NCBI RefSeq assembly: GCF_003473485.1
Contig: NC_053043.1
Coordinates: forward strand, 37,920,576-37,984,575
Origin: Medicago truncatula
Taxonomy: Eukaryota; Streptophyta; Magnoliopsida; Fabales; Fabaceae
Direction of reading: 5' to 3'
Length of the DNA stretch: 64,000 nucleotides
Below, piece by piece: positions 12,700 through 23,065 of this stretch (position 1 is the first letter of the stretch; each line of letters opens with the position of its first letter). The notes beneath the pieces were generated by a model. The model had not been told where the DNA came from, ran no database searches, and saw only the letters and a program-made list of their open reading frames with translations. A program made the translations under genes and the position numbers.

Positions 12700-12870
12700 T
12701 TGGTGGGGAGGGGAGGGGAGGGGAGGGAATATTTTAAAATTTATTTGTTTGGTTCAATTTTTAAAAGGGAAGGGGAGGGATGGAGAGGGAAGCAAAATCC
12801 CTTATATGCTCATTTATTGCTTCCCATCAAATTGGAGTTTTTTTGTGGGAAGGGGAGGGAAGCTCTTTAA
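12700..12870 (+). repeat. G-run-rich left subterminal region of Harbinger
   Basis: Several consecutive GGGG or GGG tracts separated by single A residues occur at 12705-12728, with further clusters at 12767-12792 and 12849-12861. The complementary C-rich zone is at 16563-16735. Subterminal repeats often bind transposase or its Myb-like partner. The regular G-tracts could also form G-quadruplexes, which is inference. Confidence 0.75.
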
Positions 12871-13483
12871 GATTTTATTACACTGTCAAAATTATCCTTA
12901 AATTATTTTAAAATTCCAAGAATATCCTTCTCACAATTTTTATTATTAGGTTATCTATCATTGTTATTTCTTACATGTAACTACTCTTCCAACCCTACTC
13001 CTACTTTGCTGTCGTTGTCGTCGCGGTTGTTTCAGAACTTTACGATGTGAGTATTGCTTATTAATTTTTGTCAGATGATGGATGAATAATGTTTATCTAT
13101 ATTGCTTTGTCACGTTTTCTTGGCCATTAGTTTTTCACGTTATTATTGGATATGTTAGTGATGCTTTCAAAACCACCACTGTGATTGTCACGTTATGATA
13201 ATGAATAATCTTCTTTATGTTTGTTTTCTTTTTTTGTTAACAAAGCCATTATTTTTATCATCATTTTTATTGTTTTATAATCCATTATCCCATGATGATG
13301 ATCAATGATCTCTTGTTTGTTTTTTTTTCCTTTTTATTCTAGTTTATTATTTCAAGTCAGTTGCAGCTTTTTTTCTTCTAATTGTATTAATTTATTTATT
13401 TTATAAGTTGTTGCATTTTATTGTGTGGGATATGAGTTATATATTATCTAGAAAATAATTTTATAAATATCTTATGGAATTAG

Positions 13484-14870
13484 ATGGAAAATCAAGATCA
13501 GGAAATTGCTATCAATAGATGGTTTGATTTGCGTCGAAGAGCTGTAGCTCAACTCATGTGTGCTATTGTTTATTGTTATTTACGGGTGTTTCATAAAAGA
13601 AAAATAAGTATAGTATGAGTTTTGAGAGAGAAAGGGTCCGTGAAGAAGTAATGTATCGAATTAGAAACAGTGAAAGTAGTCGAAATATATTAAGAATGGG
13701 TCCTCGAACTTTTTTAAAGCTATGTGATATGTTAGAAAGTGAAGGGGGCTTACGACCTACACGATGGTCAAGTGTGGAAGAACAAGTTGCAAAATCAATC
13801 TACATACTAACCCATAATGTTAAAAATCGTGAAGTCAACTTTTGGTTTCGTCGTTTGGGTGAAACAATTAGCCGTCATCTCCATCAAGTATTGAAAGCTA
13901 TTCTTGAATTGGAAGAAAAATTTATCGTACAACCTGATGGCTCAAGGATCCCCTTGGAAATTTCTAGTAGCACTAGATTCTACCCATACTTTAAGGTAAA
14001 TTTTTTATTAATAATTTGTCCAACAATAAAATATAAGCAAGATTTGTATAGATCATATACATATATTTATTGATAAAAAAAATATTATGTCAGAATTGTG
14101 TTGGTGCTATAGATGGAACACATATACGAGTTAAGGTATCTGCAAAAGATGTCCCTCGATATCGTGGTAGGAAAGACTACCTAACACAAAATGTTTTAGC
14201 AGCGTGCACTTTTGATTTAAAGTTCACTTACGTGCTTGCGGGATGGGAAGGCTCTGCCTCTGACTCAAGAATAATAAAGAATCCATTAACACGAGAAGAT
14301 AAACTTAAAATTCCTCAAGGTAATATAAGAATCACCATACACATATAACTATTACATTTATTGTTTCAAACTATAACATTAATGTTGACAAGTATTATCC
14401 TTTACCATAGGAAAATATTATCTTGTTGATGCCAGCTTCATGTTGACAAGTGGACTTATTACGCCTTATAGAGGAGTTCGGTATCACCTGAAAGAATATT
14501 CGGCAAGAAATCCACCCCAAAATTTTAAAGAATTGTTCAATCTTCGGCATTCATCTTTACGAAATGCAATTGAAAGAGCCTTTGGTGTGTTAAAAAAAGA
14601 TTTGAGATTTTATCGAATTCAACAAAACCCACTTATGGAGTCAAAGCGCAAAAATTAATCATTTTTGCATGTTGCATTCTTCACAACTATCTAATGAGCG
14701 TAGACCCAGATGAAGACCTTATAGCTGAAGTAGATGTTGAACTTGCAAATCAAAATGCATCTCATGAAAATCATCAAGCATCAAGTGATAGGGATGAATT
14801 TGCTATGGGTACTTTAATAAAAAATGGTGTAGCCCATCAAATGTGGTCGAATTATGAAAATGATGGTTAG
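13484..14870 (+). CDS. PIF/Harbinger transposase (DDE nuclease), frameshifted near the C-terminus
   Basis: The main start is the ATG at 13615. Exons 13615-13995, 14094-14319 and 14411 onward join in frame through GT-AG introns. The product has the LRMGPRTFLKLCDML start block and RNase-H-like DDE motifs: first Asp in GAIDGTHI, second in YYLVDASF, and Glu in NAIERAFGVLK. After codons ending near 14627 the frame must shift by one base to continue PTYGVKAQKLIIFACC and ILHNYL down to the stop at 14868-14870. A short upstream frame from 13484 (MENQDQEIAINRWFDLRRRA) is one frame off the main body and ends just before it, so a second frameshift or missed splice is likely. The enzyme would cut and rejoin the element ends. 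The catalytic residues remain, but the C-terminus needs repair or the shift is a sequencing error. Confidence 0.88.
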
Positions 14871-15080
14871 ACCTAAATGGTTTACCTTGTAATTTAAATT
14901 ATTATTTTGATGTTTGTTGTTCTTTGAGGAAGCAGTACTGATTTTATTGTCATGTTTATTAGATACTTGTGTTTGGACTAAATGTTTATTTGATATTTAT
15001 GTCAAGTGAATGATATTGGGACTTCATGTTGATTATATTTATTAATTTAATTGTGCTATAATTGACCATTTTCATATAGT

Positions 15081-16124
15081 ATGGCATCAAAAAAGCAAAT
15101 TCCAACCAACAATGGTAATTCTGGGACTTTGAGTTGGAATAGAGCCATGGATGATGCTCTTGTTGAAGCTTTCATGCAAGAACTTGAAAATGGTAACAAA
15201 GTCAACGGTAACTTTACGACAACAACATATAACAATATTACAGCTGAACTTGTGAAATTATTTGGTGACAAAATTGATAAGTTAAAGGTACAAAATCGCT
15301 GGAAAACTTTGAAAAGAAACTTCAGTGAATATTACGAAATTTTTAAAGGTGGTATGAGTGGATTTTCTTGGATTGAAACTACACAGTTATGGGATGCCGA
15401 GGAAGAAGTTTGGAAAGCTCTAATTGAGGTAAATTTTGTAAATCTTGAATTTTGCAATATTTTATTAATCAATAGTTTTATAAATTGTCTGAAACCTACT
15501 TTTCAGTCGAAACCAAAAGCAGCAAGTTGGAGATTTGTTCCATTTCCAAATTATGAGAAAATGTTGAAACTCCATGGACCCAACCGAGCTGATGGAGATG
15601 AATCTGAGACTTTTAAAGAAACAAGAAAACGAGGGGCATCGATCACCGAGGAAGATTTTAATGAAACTATTCAAGATATTGATGGCCAAGTTGCTCAAAA
15701 TGAGGTGAATTTGGAGAGTTTTGTTCCTGATTATGATTTTACTGTACCTGAAACACAATCACCAGATCCTTCACCCATTGCAAGTGGTGGCAAAAGGAAG
15801 AAACTGAAAGTGGTTAAAAACAAAGAGGCAAAAAATGAGATTATTGAACTTAAAGAGTCAATGAATGTGGTTGCAGAGGCACTCAGAGAAGGAAATGCAG
15901 CAATACGCGAAGGAAATGAAATAACGAAAGAACGTCATAAACATGAGTTGCCTCCGATTTCAGGAGAAGAAACCTGGAATTTAATAAAGGAGTGTGGGTG
16001 TGACAAAGATTCATTGCCTAAGATATATTGTGCTGTCATGAAGGATAAAGACAAACTTAGAATGATTCTTCAGTGTCCACCGGAAGCGCACAAAGCGGTG
16101 ATAATGCAAATGGTCTCTGGCTAG
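15081..16124 (+). CDS. Harbinger second gene: Myb/SANT-like DNA-binding protein
   Basis: This lies about 210 bp downstream of the transposase on the same strand. It opens with a trihelix/Myb_DNA-bind_3-type domain at about residues 13-110 (SWNRAMDDALVEAFMQEL, then KVQNRWKTLKRNF, then GFSWIETTQLW). A lysine-rich segment (GGKRKKLKVVKNK), a coiled-coil-like stretch and a C-terminal WNLIKECG block follow. A 78-bp intron at 15429-15506 with GT and AG borders is likely; it is in frame and stop-free, so the unspliced frame also reads through (347 residues unspliced, 321 spliced). In characterised Harbinger elements the Myb-like partner brings transposase to the ends and the nucleus. It appears intact. 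Confidence 0.88.
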   Translation: MASKKQIPTNNGNSGTLSWNRAMDDALVEAFMQELENGNKVNGNFTTTTYNNITAELVKLFGDKIDKLKVQNRWKTLKRNFSEYYEIFKGGMSGFSWIETTQLWDAEEEVWKALIEVNFVNLEFCNILLINSFINCLKPTFQSKPKAASWRFVPFPNYEKMLKLHGPNRADGDESETFKETRKRGASITEEDFNETIQDIDGQVAQNEVNLESFVPDYDFTVPETQSPDPSPIASGGKRKKLKVVKNKEAKNEIIELKESMNVVAEALREGNAAIREGNEITKERHKHELPPISGEETWNLIKECGCDKDSLPKIYCAVMKDKDKLRMILQCPPEAHKAVIMQMVSG

Positions 16125-16559
16125 TTTGAATACTACAATGTTTATGAATATTTTATTTGCATTTAATATGTTTTTGAATATTTCGAATACTGAATATTTT
16201 CATTTTAATTATTTGTGTTGTTTATGAATGAACATATTTCTCTCCCGTGTGAAATTTAAGTTTTAGTCAAGTTCCAATTTTTTTTATAACTTCTTTTTTT
16301 ACAACGACGAAAGATGTAACTCATATTTGAATGAATCATGGTTTCTTGCTTCATTTGCAAATGAGTTGGTAACCTTAAATTTTTAACCATATTGCAGGTT
16401 TGCATGAATCATATTTACATGGCTCTAGTCCTTTGGTTCCGTTTTCAATTTTTCTATTACTAATTTTCAACCAACTGCATTTATTTAAAATTGTTAAATA
16501 AGCATTGCACATGTTTTTGAAAAATATATTTAATTAAATTTAAGGGTAAAACTGTAAAA

Positions 16560-16740
16560 TAGTTTTAAAATCCCTCCCCTCCCCACGTGAACCAAACACA
16601 TTTTTAATTAAAATCCCTCCCCTTCCCTCCTTTGAACCAAACATATGTTTAATTAAAATATCATCCCTCCCCTTCCCTTCCCTTCCCTTCCCTCCCCTCC
16701 CATCCATTAAAATCCCTCCCCTCCCCTCTCCTCCGTTGAA
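16560..16740 (+). repeat. C-run-rich right subterminal region of Harbinger
   Basis: Repeated CCCTCCCCTCCC and CCCTTCCCTTCC tracts mirror the left subterminal G-tracts. Internal copies of a GAACCAAAC motif occur at about 16588, 16633 and 16737, echoing the terminal repeat itself. The ends therefore contain stacked terminal-repeat-like units. Confidence 0.8.
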
Positions 16741-16755
16741 CCAAACGGACCCTTA

Positions 16756-16992
16756 GTTTAAATGAAAAGTTTAAAGTAAAATGAGAGTTAAGATTATGAT
16801 CAAAGTAGGAAAATAAAATTAATTTGGTCACCAAGTTACAAAACATGGATTGAATAATGAAGTGATATTGCAAGCATTTCCTTTGATCATAAATACGTAG
16901 CTATTTATAACTTTATATTTTGAAAGTTGAAAATGATGGAGTCCCTTTAAAAATGACGATGATGTAGCTTCCGAGGTGTTTAGAACTTAATT
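16756..16992. other. Host sequence right of Harbinger
   Basis: The segment at about 16915-16985 (GTTGAAAATGATGGAGTCCC and CGAGGTGTTTAGAA) matches 12138-12222 in the same orientation, so it is the tail of a second copy of the direct repeat that starts at 12434. Harbinger therefore landed inside that copy. Confidence 0.65.
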
Positions 16993-17172
16993 TTTAGAGG
17001 AGAATGTTAACCATTGCCCTTAGGGCATTGGTTAAAGTACTTAAATAAGTAAGTTTGCCTCGAAAAGTGGTGTAATGATTGCTAAGAAAAAATAAATACT
17101 TGTATTTTCAAGACAAAGTTTCTATTAATGGGATCATTAACCATTACCTTATGACAATGGTTAGCAAGACCC
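16993..17172 (-). repeat. Right long inverted repeat of the 6.3-kb structure
   Basis: The reverse complement of 10828-10980. It carries two palindromic modules (17006-17035 and 17136-17164). The outer tip ends CAAGACCC at 17172. No convincing target duplication was found; both flanks are T-rich. Confidence 0.8.
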
Positions 17173-17413
17173 ATTTTTAAATACTTGAAATTTTTAAGAA
17201 TGAACACACTGATGCCCATTGATACCTATGCAGTTTTATTGAATATGTACTCTTTTGATCTAATTAATCAATATCATATCATATTAATTTATTTTAAATT
17301 AAATTAAAATATCAAACAAATATTTTCTAGAGTATACCGTTGTCTAACCAAACTCAAATTTACTTACGAATATATATTTTTAAAAAGGATTTTAAAATAG
17401 TGAATCTTTACTA

Positions 17414-17928
17414 CTCCCTCCGTCCCTGAATAAGTGATCTATTTGACCATTTCACACAGATTAAGAAAAGTGTAAAGATGAAAGAAAGAGAGTGATATTT
17501 TTACTAAATTGCCCTTATTATTATTTTTAAACCTTCACTTTTAAATAATAATTACTTTAATTGTTCCACTACAAGCTTTTACTACAACCAATGAATAAAC
17601 TTTGCTCTACATGCCAAAGCTACGTAGCTATCAGATACCAATATGCCTATGCCATGAAACTTGTAGCAATAAACCAAATTCTGATTGCCTTAGTTGTAGT
17701 GTAAACCAACCTTTAATGCACCAATCTAAATCCTTAGCCAAAGTTTGATTGCTTTACGTTAACCACTAATGCACTCTCAATGGAGCTGACACACTTTTTT
17801 TACATGGAGACCATACAAGCAATTATAAGGGGTAAAATTGTCAAATTTTGCTTTAAAATTTGAGAAGGTCAAGTATTTTGGGACAATTTTTTTTTACAAA
17901 TATGTCACTTATTTAGGGACGGAGAGAG
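17414..17928. mobile_element. Stowaway-like MITE (515 bp), TA target duplication
   Basis: It starts CTCCCTCCGTCCCTGAATAA and ends TTATTT-type sequence into GGGACGGAGAGAG, flanked by TA at 17412-17413 and 17929-17930. It belongs to the same family group as 5366-5648 but is longer. A middle segment rich in GTAGC and CCAATG may be a nested insert. Confidence 0.82.
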
Positions 17929-17970
17929 TAATATTTAGAAAGTCATGTATCCATCCAATATATCCAATAG

Positions 17971-18155
17971 GAGGAATGTTATTTGAACAACTCTTTCTTT
18001 GGACAACTTCTTGAACAACTAAAATTTACAAAGAAATTCAGGTAGTTACACGAAAACCAAAACGATAGAAAGATAAAGTAAAAAGAAAATGTGAGTTTGA
18101 GAGAGAAAGTTGTCACAAAAATTGTCAAAAACTGGTTGTTCGAATATCATTTCTC
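17971..18155. mobile_element. Mutator-type MITE (185 bp) with perfect 9-bp target duplication
   Basis: ATCCAATAG occurs directly on both sides (17962-17970 and 18156-18164). The ends are inverted: GAGGAATGTTATTTGAACAA on the left and the complement GAGAAATGATATTCGAACAA from the right. A 9-bp duplication is typical of Mutator-like elements. It has no coding capacity. Confidence 0.88.
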
Positions 18156-18164
18156 ATCCAATAG

Positions 18165-18673
18165 ATTGGATACATTTGGTAAAAAATATTGCAAACATGA
18201 GTTGAAAAATATTTTAAAAAAGACTTTCTCATTGAAGAAAAAGTCAATAAACAACTAAAGTAGACTTTATTTTATAGTAAAGCGTAGGTTCAATCCATCA
18301 AATTTCCAACCAACTTTGAGCAAAAACATAAATAGCACTACTTGTCAAGTATCTACCCCAAAATTCCAACAATCTATCAAGTCTTCCTAGGTAAGATACG
18401 AAAATAGTGCACAAAAAAAAAAAGGTTTGATTAGAATAGATAAATGAGTCAAAAACACACTACTCCGATAAAAATGGTAATTAATGTAATAATTACAGCT
18501 TAGACAAAGTCATAATCGTCTTATTACAACACAACATTTCAATTCAACAACAAAGCCTCTCCACCCTTTCACACACTCTTTCCTTAACCTTCTTTCTCTT
18601 TCTCTCTGTAAACTTAAAACTCTCTCTCTCTCTCTCTCTCGAACCCTAATTCATAAAACCAATACTACTACAC
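18165..18673 (+). promoter_or_regulatory. Upstream region and CT-rich leader of the first Tubby-like gene
   Basis: The stretch before the ATG at 18674 ends in a pyrimidine-rich leader with a (TC)10 run at 18621-18640. The second Tubby gene has the same feature at 24582-24601. CT-rich leaders are common in plant 5' untranslated regions. No TATA box was assigned with confidence. Confidence 0.5.
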
Positions 18674-21600
18674 ATGTCGTTAATGAAGGTATTTCGATCT
18701 CGTAAATACTCAAAATCCTTCAAGGAGGTTCAATCTATCGACACCGTCGCCGATGACCGGAGAGACGCCGGCGGTGAATCGGCGGATGGAACTGATTGGT
18801 CTACGATGCTACCGGATCTCCTTGCAGAGATAATTAAACGAGTCGACGTTGCCGAGGAACAGTGGCCGCACCGTCAAAACGTCGTCGCTTGTGCCTGCGT
18901 GTGTAAACGGTGGAGAGATATTACACGTGAGATCGTTAAGTCACCTCAACGTAACGGCACAATCACCTTTCCTTCTTGTCTTAAACAGGTACTTTGGGTT
19001 TGGTTTAATTTGTTTATGCTTTTAATTAGTTAGAACTTAGAATAATTTATGGTTTTGAAAAAAAAATGATTTTTTTTTGTTTTGTTTTGTTTAGATTTAG
19101 CGCTTTTGAAAGTAGGTTTGCACTTGGTACTAATAATTTCTTGAATTTATTAATTGTTTTAGGAAATGATTATGAGATTAATTATGGTTTTACTTGTTGA
19201 AGATACAGCAGAATGGTTCAATTAGTGTTAGTAGTAAAAGGGTTTATTGGTGAGTGGTTAATTATGTTTTTGTTGTGAGGATTGTTAGTTAGTTAGTGAT
19301 TTTGGGATATTTGCATTAGCCATGGAAGCTATTTGATAATGTCTTAATACTACTTGGGAAATTGCATCAGTAGTTGAATAGTAAGGTGTTTTGTTACATT
19401 AATAAGGTGTTTGTTAAACAGGTTATTAGTATTGGTTTATTGTAGTTTTATGTGTTTGATGTGCAAAAGACCGAAGAATAGTGTTTAGGAATCAAGGAAC
19501 ATAAATCATTTTATCTTAAAAAAGTGATTTTAGGATAAAATGATTTATGTTTGAACAATAAATTTGAGTGTAAAAATCGCGTTAGGGGGCAAAAACTAAC
19601 ATTCCATTGCTTCACGTTAGAACCAATTCTCGAGGAAAACTCATTTCTAATCTAAAACCTGCTAATAATACCAAAATCAATTTAATGGTTTATTTTTGCA
19701 ATACTTTCTTCAATAAAGGATGGTAATTGATTATGGTGAATGTTTTCTTTGCTTGTAGTGATTTTACATAGTGTTGATTAACATTTTCTTCAATTGGTGG
19801 CCTGTAAATATCTGGTTTGTATTGAATGGGACATAAGTTGATTTCGGGGGTTTGAAGTTTGACAATTTTGTTATGTTTTGATGACTTACAGCCAGGACCA
19901 CGTGATCTTCCCCATCATTGTCTTATAAAGCGGAGTAAGAAGACTTCCACATTTTACCTCTATCTTGCCCTTACATCATGTAAGTACTGTTTTGGTAAAA
20001 TGTTTTTTTTTTGCCTGTTTTTATATATGGTTGAAAATTAATTATGAACCGAGTTGTATGCTATCCTTTTATCTTCCTATGGGGTACAATGTTGATCTTA
20101 TAAAGTCTAATGGTATATGTATATAGACTAGATCTGCGAAACATCTCATTGGTCAAATGTATAGCTCAATATTTTCCTTATTGACTTGGCAAACATTACT
20201 TGTGGGGTATCAAAACAAAGAAGAGCTTTGTTGTTGGTCAACGTGTGAAATGACTTCTGTTCATTTTATAAATGAAAACTAAATATATTTGTCAAACCTC
20301 ATGGTTCTGACCAGTCAGTTGACCAGACTTAGTCCAATACTCCAAGATGACTTGCTTCAGTCAATGTATGGAAGACCTACCTTGTTCAATTTACTCATCC
20401 TATTCCTAACTAGTTTGGTTTAGTGTTGTGAAATATCGGCCATGGTGGCACCATGCCGTTTTGTGGTGGCTCAATATGGTGGATTTTTGGATTTCCACTA
20501 CAGTCTGCCAATTGATAACACTGGTTTGGTTTCCCAAATTTAAGAAAAGTGAAACTTTAAGTCTTTCAATAATGAGTTATGTGTATGAACAAACAATAAT
20601 CAGAAATGTTTTCAGAGATTGAAGTCGAAGGATCTATACTTGTTGAAGTGTATGATCATATATTTAAAGAAGAAATTTCATTAACATATAAGGGGGAGAT
20701 TTCATGTGTGGCTAAGCCAGCCTCAAAGCAGAGGTTGTTTGAAAGCATACTCTGATATGTTGGCAGTTAGATGGATTATTTGCATTTAAGCATGGTGTCC
20801 TTGGTTACTTAATTCTATCATCTTTTGGTCTTGCAGCATCTCATATTTCTTAGAAGTTGTAAAGAGCATTTTTGCTTTTCTGCTGAGAAAGAACATTAAG
20901 GAATTCTCGTTATATAAATCTGGATATACTAATTTTCTAATTTAATAATTTGTAGGTATTGACATTAATTCTGTTTCACTTAGAATTCAACATTGCATAA
21001 TTTGCATTTCTTGTTGATTAATATGCGACATAGCTTTTATGTAGACCCAGGTCTAGGAAAATTGCTGATCCTGATACAGGCCAGCAGCAGTTTGCTCTAT
21101 GTTTTTCAGTTACCCTTTCTCTTCTCCTGTAGTATAATGAATATTCCTTTGTAGGATAGTTATGTGGTTGTCACATGAAAAATCAAATAGAGCTATAGAA
21201 TTCCAATTCTTGACAAATTAATGGAAGTGACAATGTGACATTATTTACAGTAAAATTATGTTTGAAGGACGTCAAAGTTTGAATCTTCTTTGGTTGAAAG
21301 AACTTGTGAGTTTTTCTAACATTAATAAATCAGAATATTATGCGGGATTTTAATAAACCTATGTAATGTAATTTGTCGAGTAGTTGATTGTAACTACGAT
21401 AATGATTAAAATTTAAAATGATGATAGTTAGTACAAGGCTTATTTTTCATTTCAACAGTTATAACTTGCTGATTATTGAACAATTTATGATTTTTATTTT
21501 ACATTTTCTTTGATGTTTTGGGAGTTAATGCTTTTTTATTCCCCTGCCCCTATTTCATGTTCTGCCCATCGCCAGCATTCTCAGATAAAGGGAAATTTCT

Positions 21601-23065
21601 ATTAGCAGCTAGAAGATATAGGTGTGGTACCCATACTGAGTATGCTATATCGCTTGATGCTGATGACTTATCACAAGGAAGCAATGCTTATGTTGGCAAG
21701 CTAAGGTAAAAATTTCTTACAACAAAAAGTTATTTGCTTCCAGAAAAGAAATAAAAAGTGGCTTATGTGTCTCTTTTGCTTGCTTTCTTATCCTTTTGTT
21801 GAACGGTATGGTGTTTATGTAAGATACTGCCATTGTTTACCTTTATATAGTGTTTTCAAAATGCATCAACTTATTGCTACATTTGCCATTAAACTAGACC
21901 TTTTATTTTCTCTTTTGAGACTGCCTTGGTGAGAAACTGAGAATTAGAACTTTGTGTTGGCACATTCAAGGAACCGATGAGTTACAGTTTGTGTTTTTTC
22001 CAAATCCTCAACCACAAGAAAAATAAAAAGGAACTTACTCAATCTAAAGGATGGATTACGGCATTGTTTTTTACATCAAAACTGCTCCTAAAAAGATCTA
22101 AGAGCAAAGTTCATTGATTTTAAAAATCCAAAGCACTGCAAATGATCTTAATTTGCAGTTTGTATGTTTGTTTTCTTTATATTAAACTATAGTTAAGTAT
22201 CATCCTCTATTTACACCCAAAGCTACATAATATTGTTGAAATTCTATTAATTAAAACCCTCTTAGCCTTGTCTATACAAAAACTCTTGATGTGTATGTTG
22301 GTCAACAAATTTGCTGCTTGTATTGAAATCTATGCTGAAATCTGTGTTCATAGCTTGGAGATTGTCTGCTAATTTGCTTAGTTTTATTTTTTTAAATGAA
22401 AAACCATTAATTGAATTTCTGGTCAATCTTTTAATTTATCCCGAGTACTACTGACCATTTAGTTGCTGAACTGTCTTCACAGCTCGGACTTTCTTGGCAC
22501 CAACTTCACAATTTACGACAGCCAGCCGCCCCATAATGGTGCCAAACCATCATGTGCAAGAGCTAGCCGACGTTTTGCCAGCAAACAGATAAGTCCTCAA
22601 GTTCCTGCTGGTAACTTCGAGGCAGGGGATGTCTCCTACAAGTTCAACCTTTTGAAATCAAGAGGGCCAAGGAGGATGATGTGCTCACTGAAGTTTCCTG
22701 TCCCATCAGTGGGTGAAAGTTCAGATAGCAAGTCTTTTGATGGTCAAAAGATGCACAGTAAAGAACATGCTGCTTCTGCGCACACAATCTTGAAGAACAA
22801 AGCTCCAAGGTGGCACGAGCATTTGCAGTGCTGGTGCTTGAACTTCCATGGTCGTGTGACAGTGGCATCTGTGAAGAACTTTCAGCTGGTTGCTACTGTG
22901 GACCAAAGCCAACCGGGAGGGAAAGGAGATGAAGAAACGGTTCTCCTCCAGTTTGGTAAAGTAGGGGACGATACCTTCACCATGGACTATAGGCAGCCCT
23001 TGTCCGCCTTCCAGGCGTTTGCCATTTGCCTAACTAGCTTTGGCACTAAACTGGCTTGTGAGTAA
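18674..23065 (+). CDS. Tubby-like F-box protein (first of a tandem pair)
   Basis: Four exons, 18674-18988, 19892-19979, 21576-21705 and 22483-23065, join in consistent phase (0, 1, 2) to 371 residues. An F-box lies at about 42-87 ([17 protein letters not shown], then [17 protein letters not shown]). The Tubby domain runs from about 106 ([10 protein letters not shown]) to the end (FGTKLACE). Family landmarks are present: [58 protein letters not shown] and [19 protein letters not shown]. In animal Tubby a lysine and arginine of the GKLR block hold PIP2; the equivalents here are K176 and R178. Plant family members tether at the plasma membrane, can be released, and act with SKP1 in SCF ligases. 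Intron 1 carries a hairpin (19498-19551) and intron 2 a small hAT-type MITE. The gene is apparently intact. Confidence 0.93.
19498..19551. repeat. Near-perfect 54-nt hairpin in Tubby intron 1
   Basis: The arms 19498-19521 and 19528-19551 are reverse complements over 24 bases with one mismatch, around a 6-base loop. The second Tubby gene lacks it. It could be a small foldback element or a source of small RNA; nothing else in the sequence decides this. Confidence 0.8.
20421..20523. mobile_element. hAT-type MITE (103 bp) in a Tubby intron
   Basis: GTTTGGTT is directly repeated at 20413-20420 and 20524-20531, an 8-bp target duplication as made by hAT elements. The ends are TAGTGTTGTG and the inverse CAGTGTTATC. 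The interior begins AAATATCGGCCATGG, the same as the element at 54639-54810, so both are one family. Confidence 0.85.

Larger units (their letters stand above)
12678..16752 (+). mobile_element. Complete PIF/Harbinger DNA transposon (4075 bp)
   Basis: The left end GAGTCTGTTTGGTT and the inverse of the right end GGGTCCGTTTGGTT form terminal inverted repeats. TTA is duplicated directly outside (12675-12677 and 16753-16755), the hallmark of PIF/Harbinger insertion. Inside, both same-strand genes expected of an autonomous element are present: a DDE transposase (about 13484-14870) and a Myb/SANT-like protein (15081-16124). Subterminal zones on both sides are loaded with GGGGAGGGG-type runs (left) and the complementary C-runs (right). 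The transposase carries a frameshift near its end, so present-day activity is doubtful. Confidence 0.92.
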
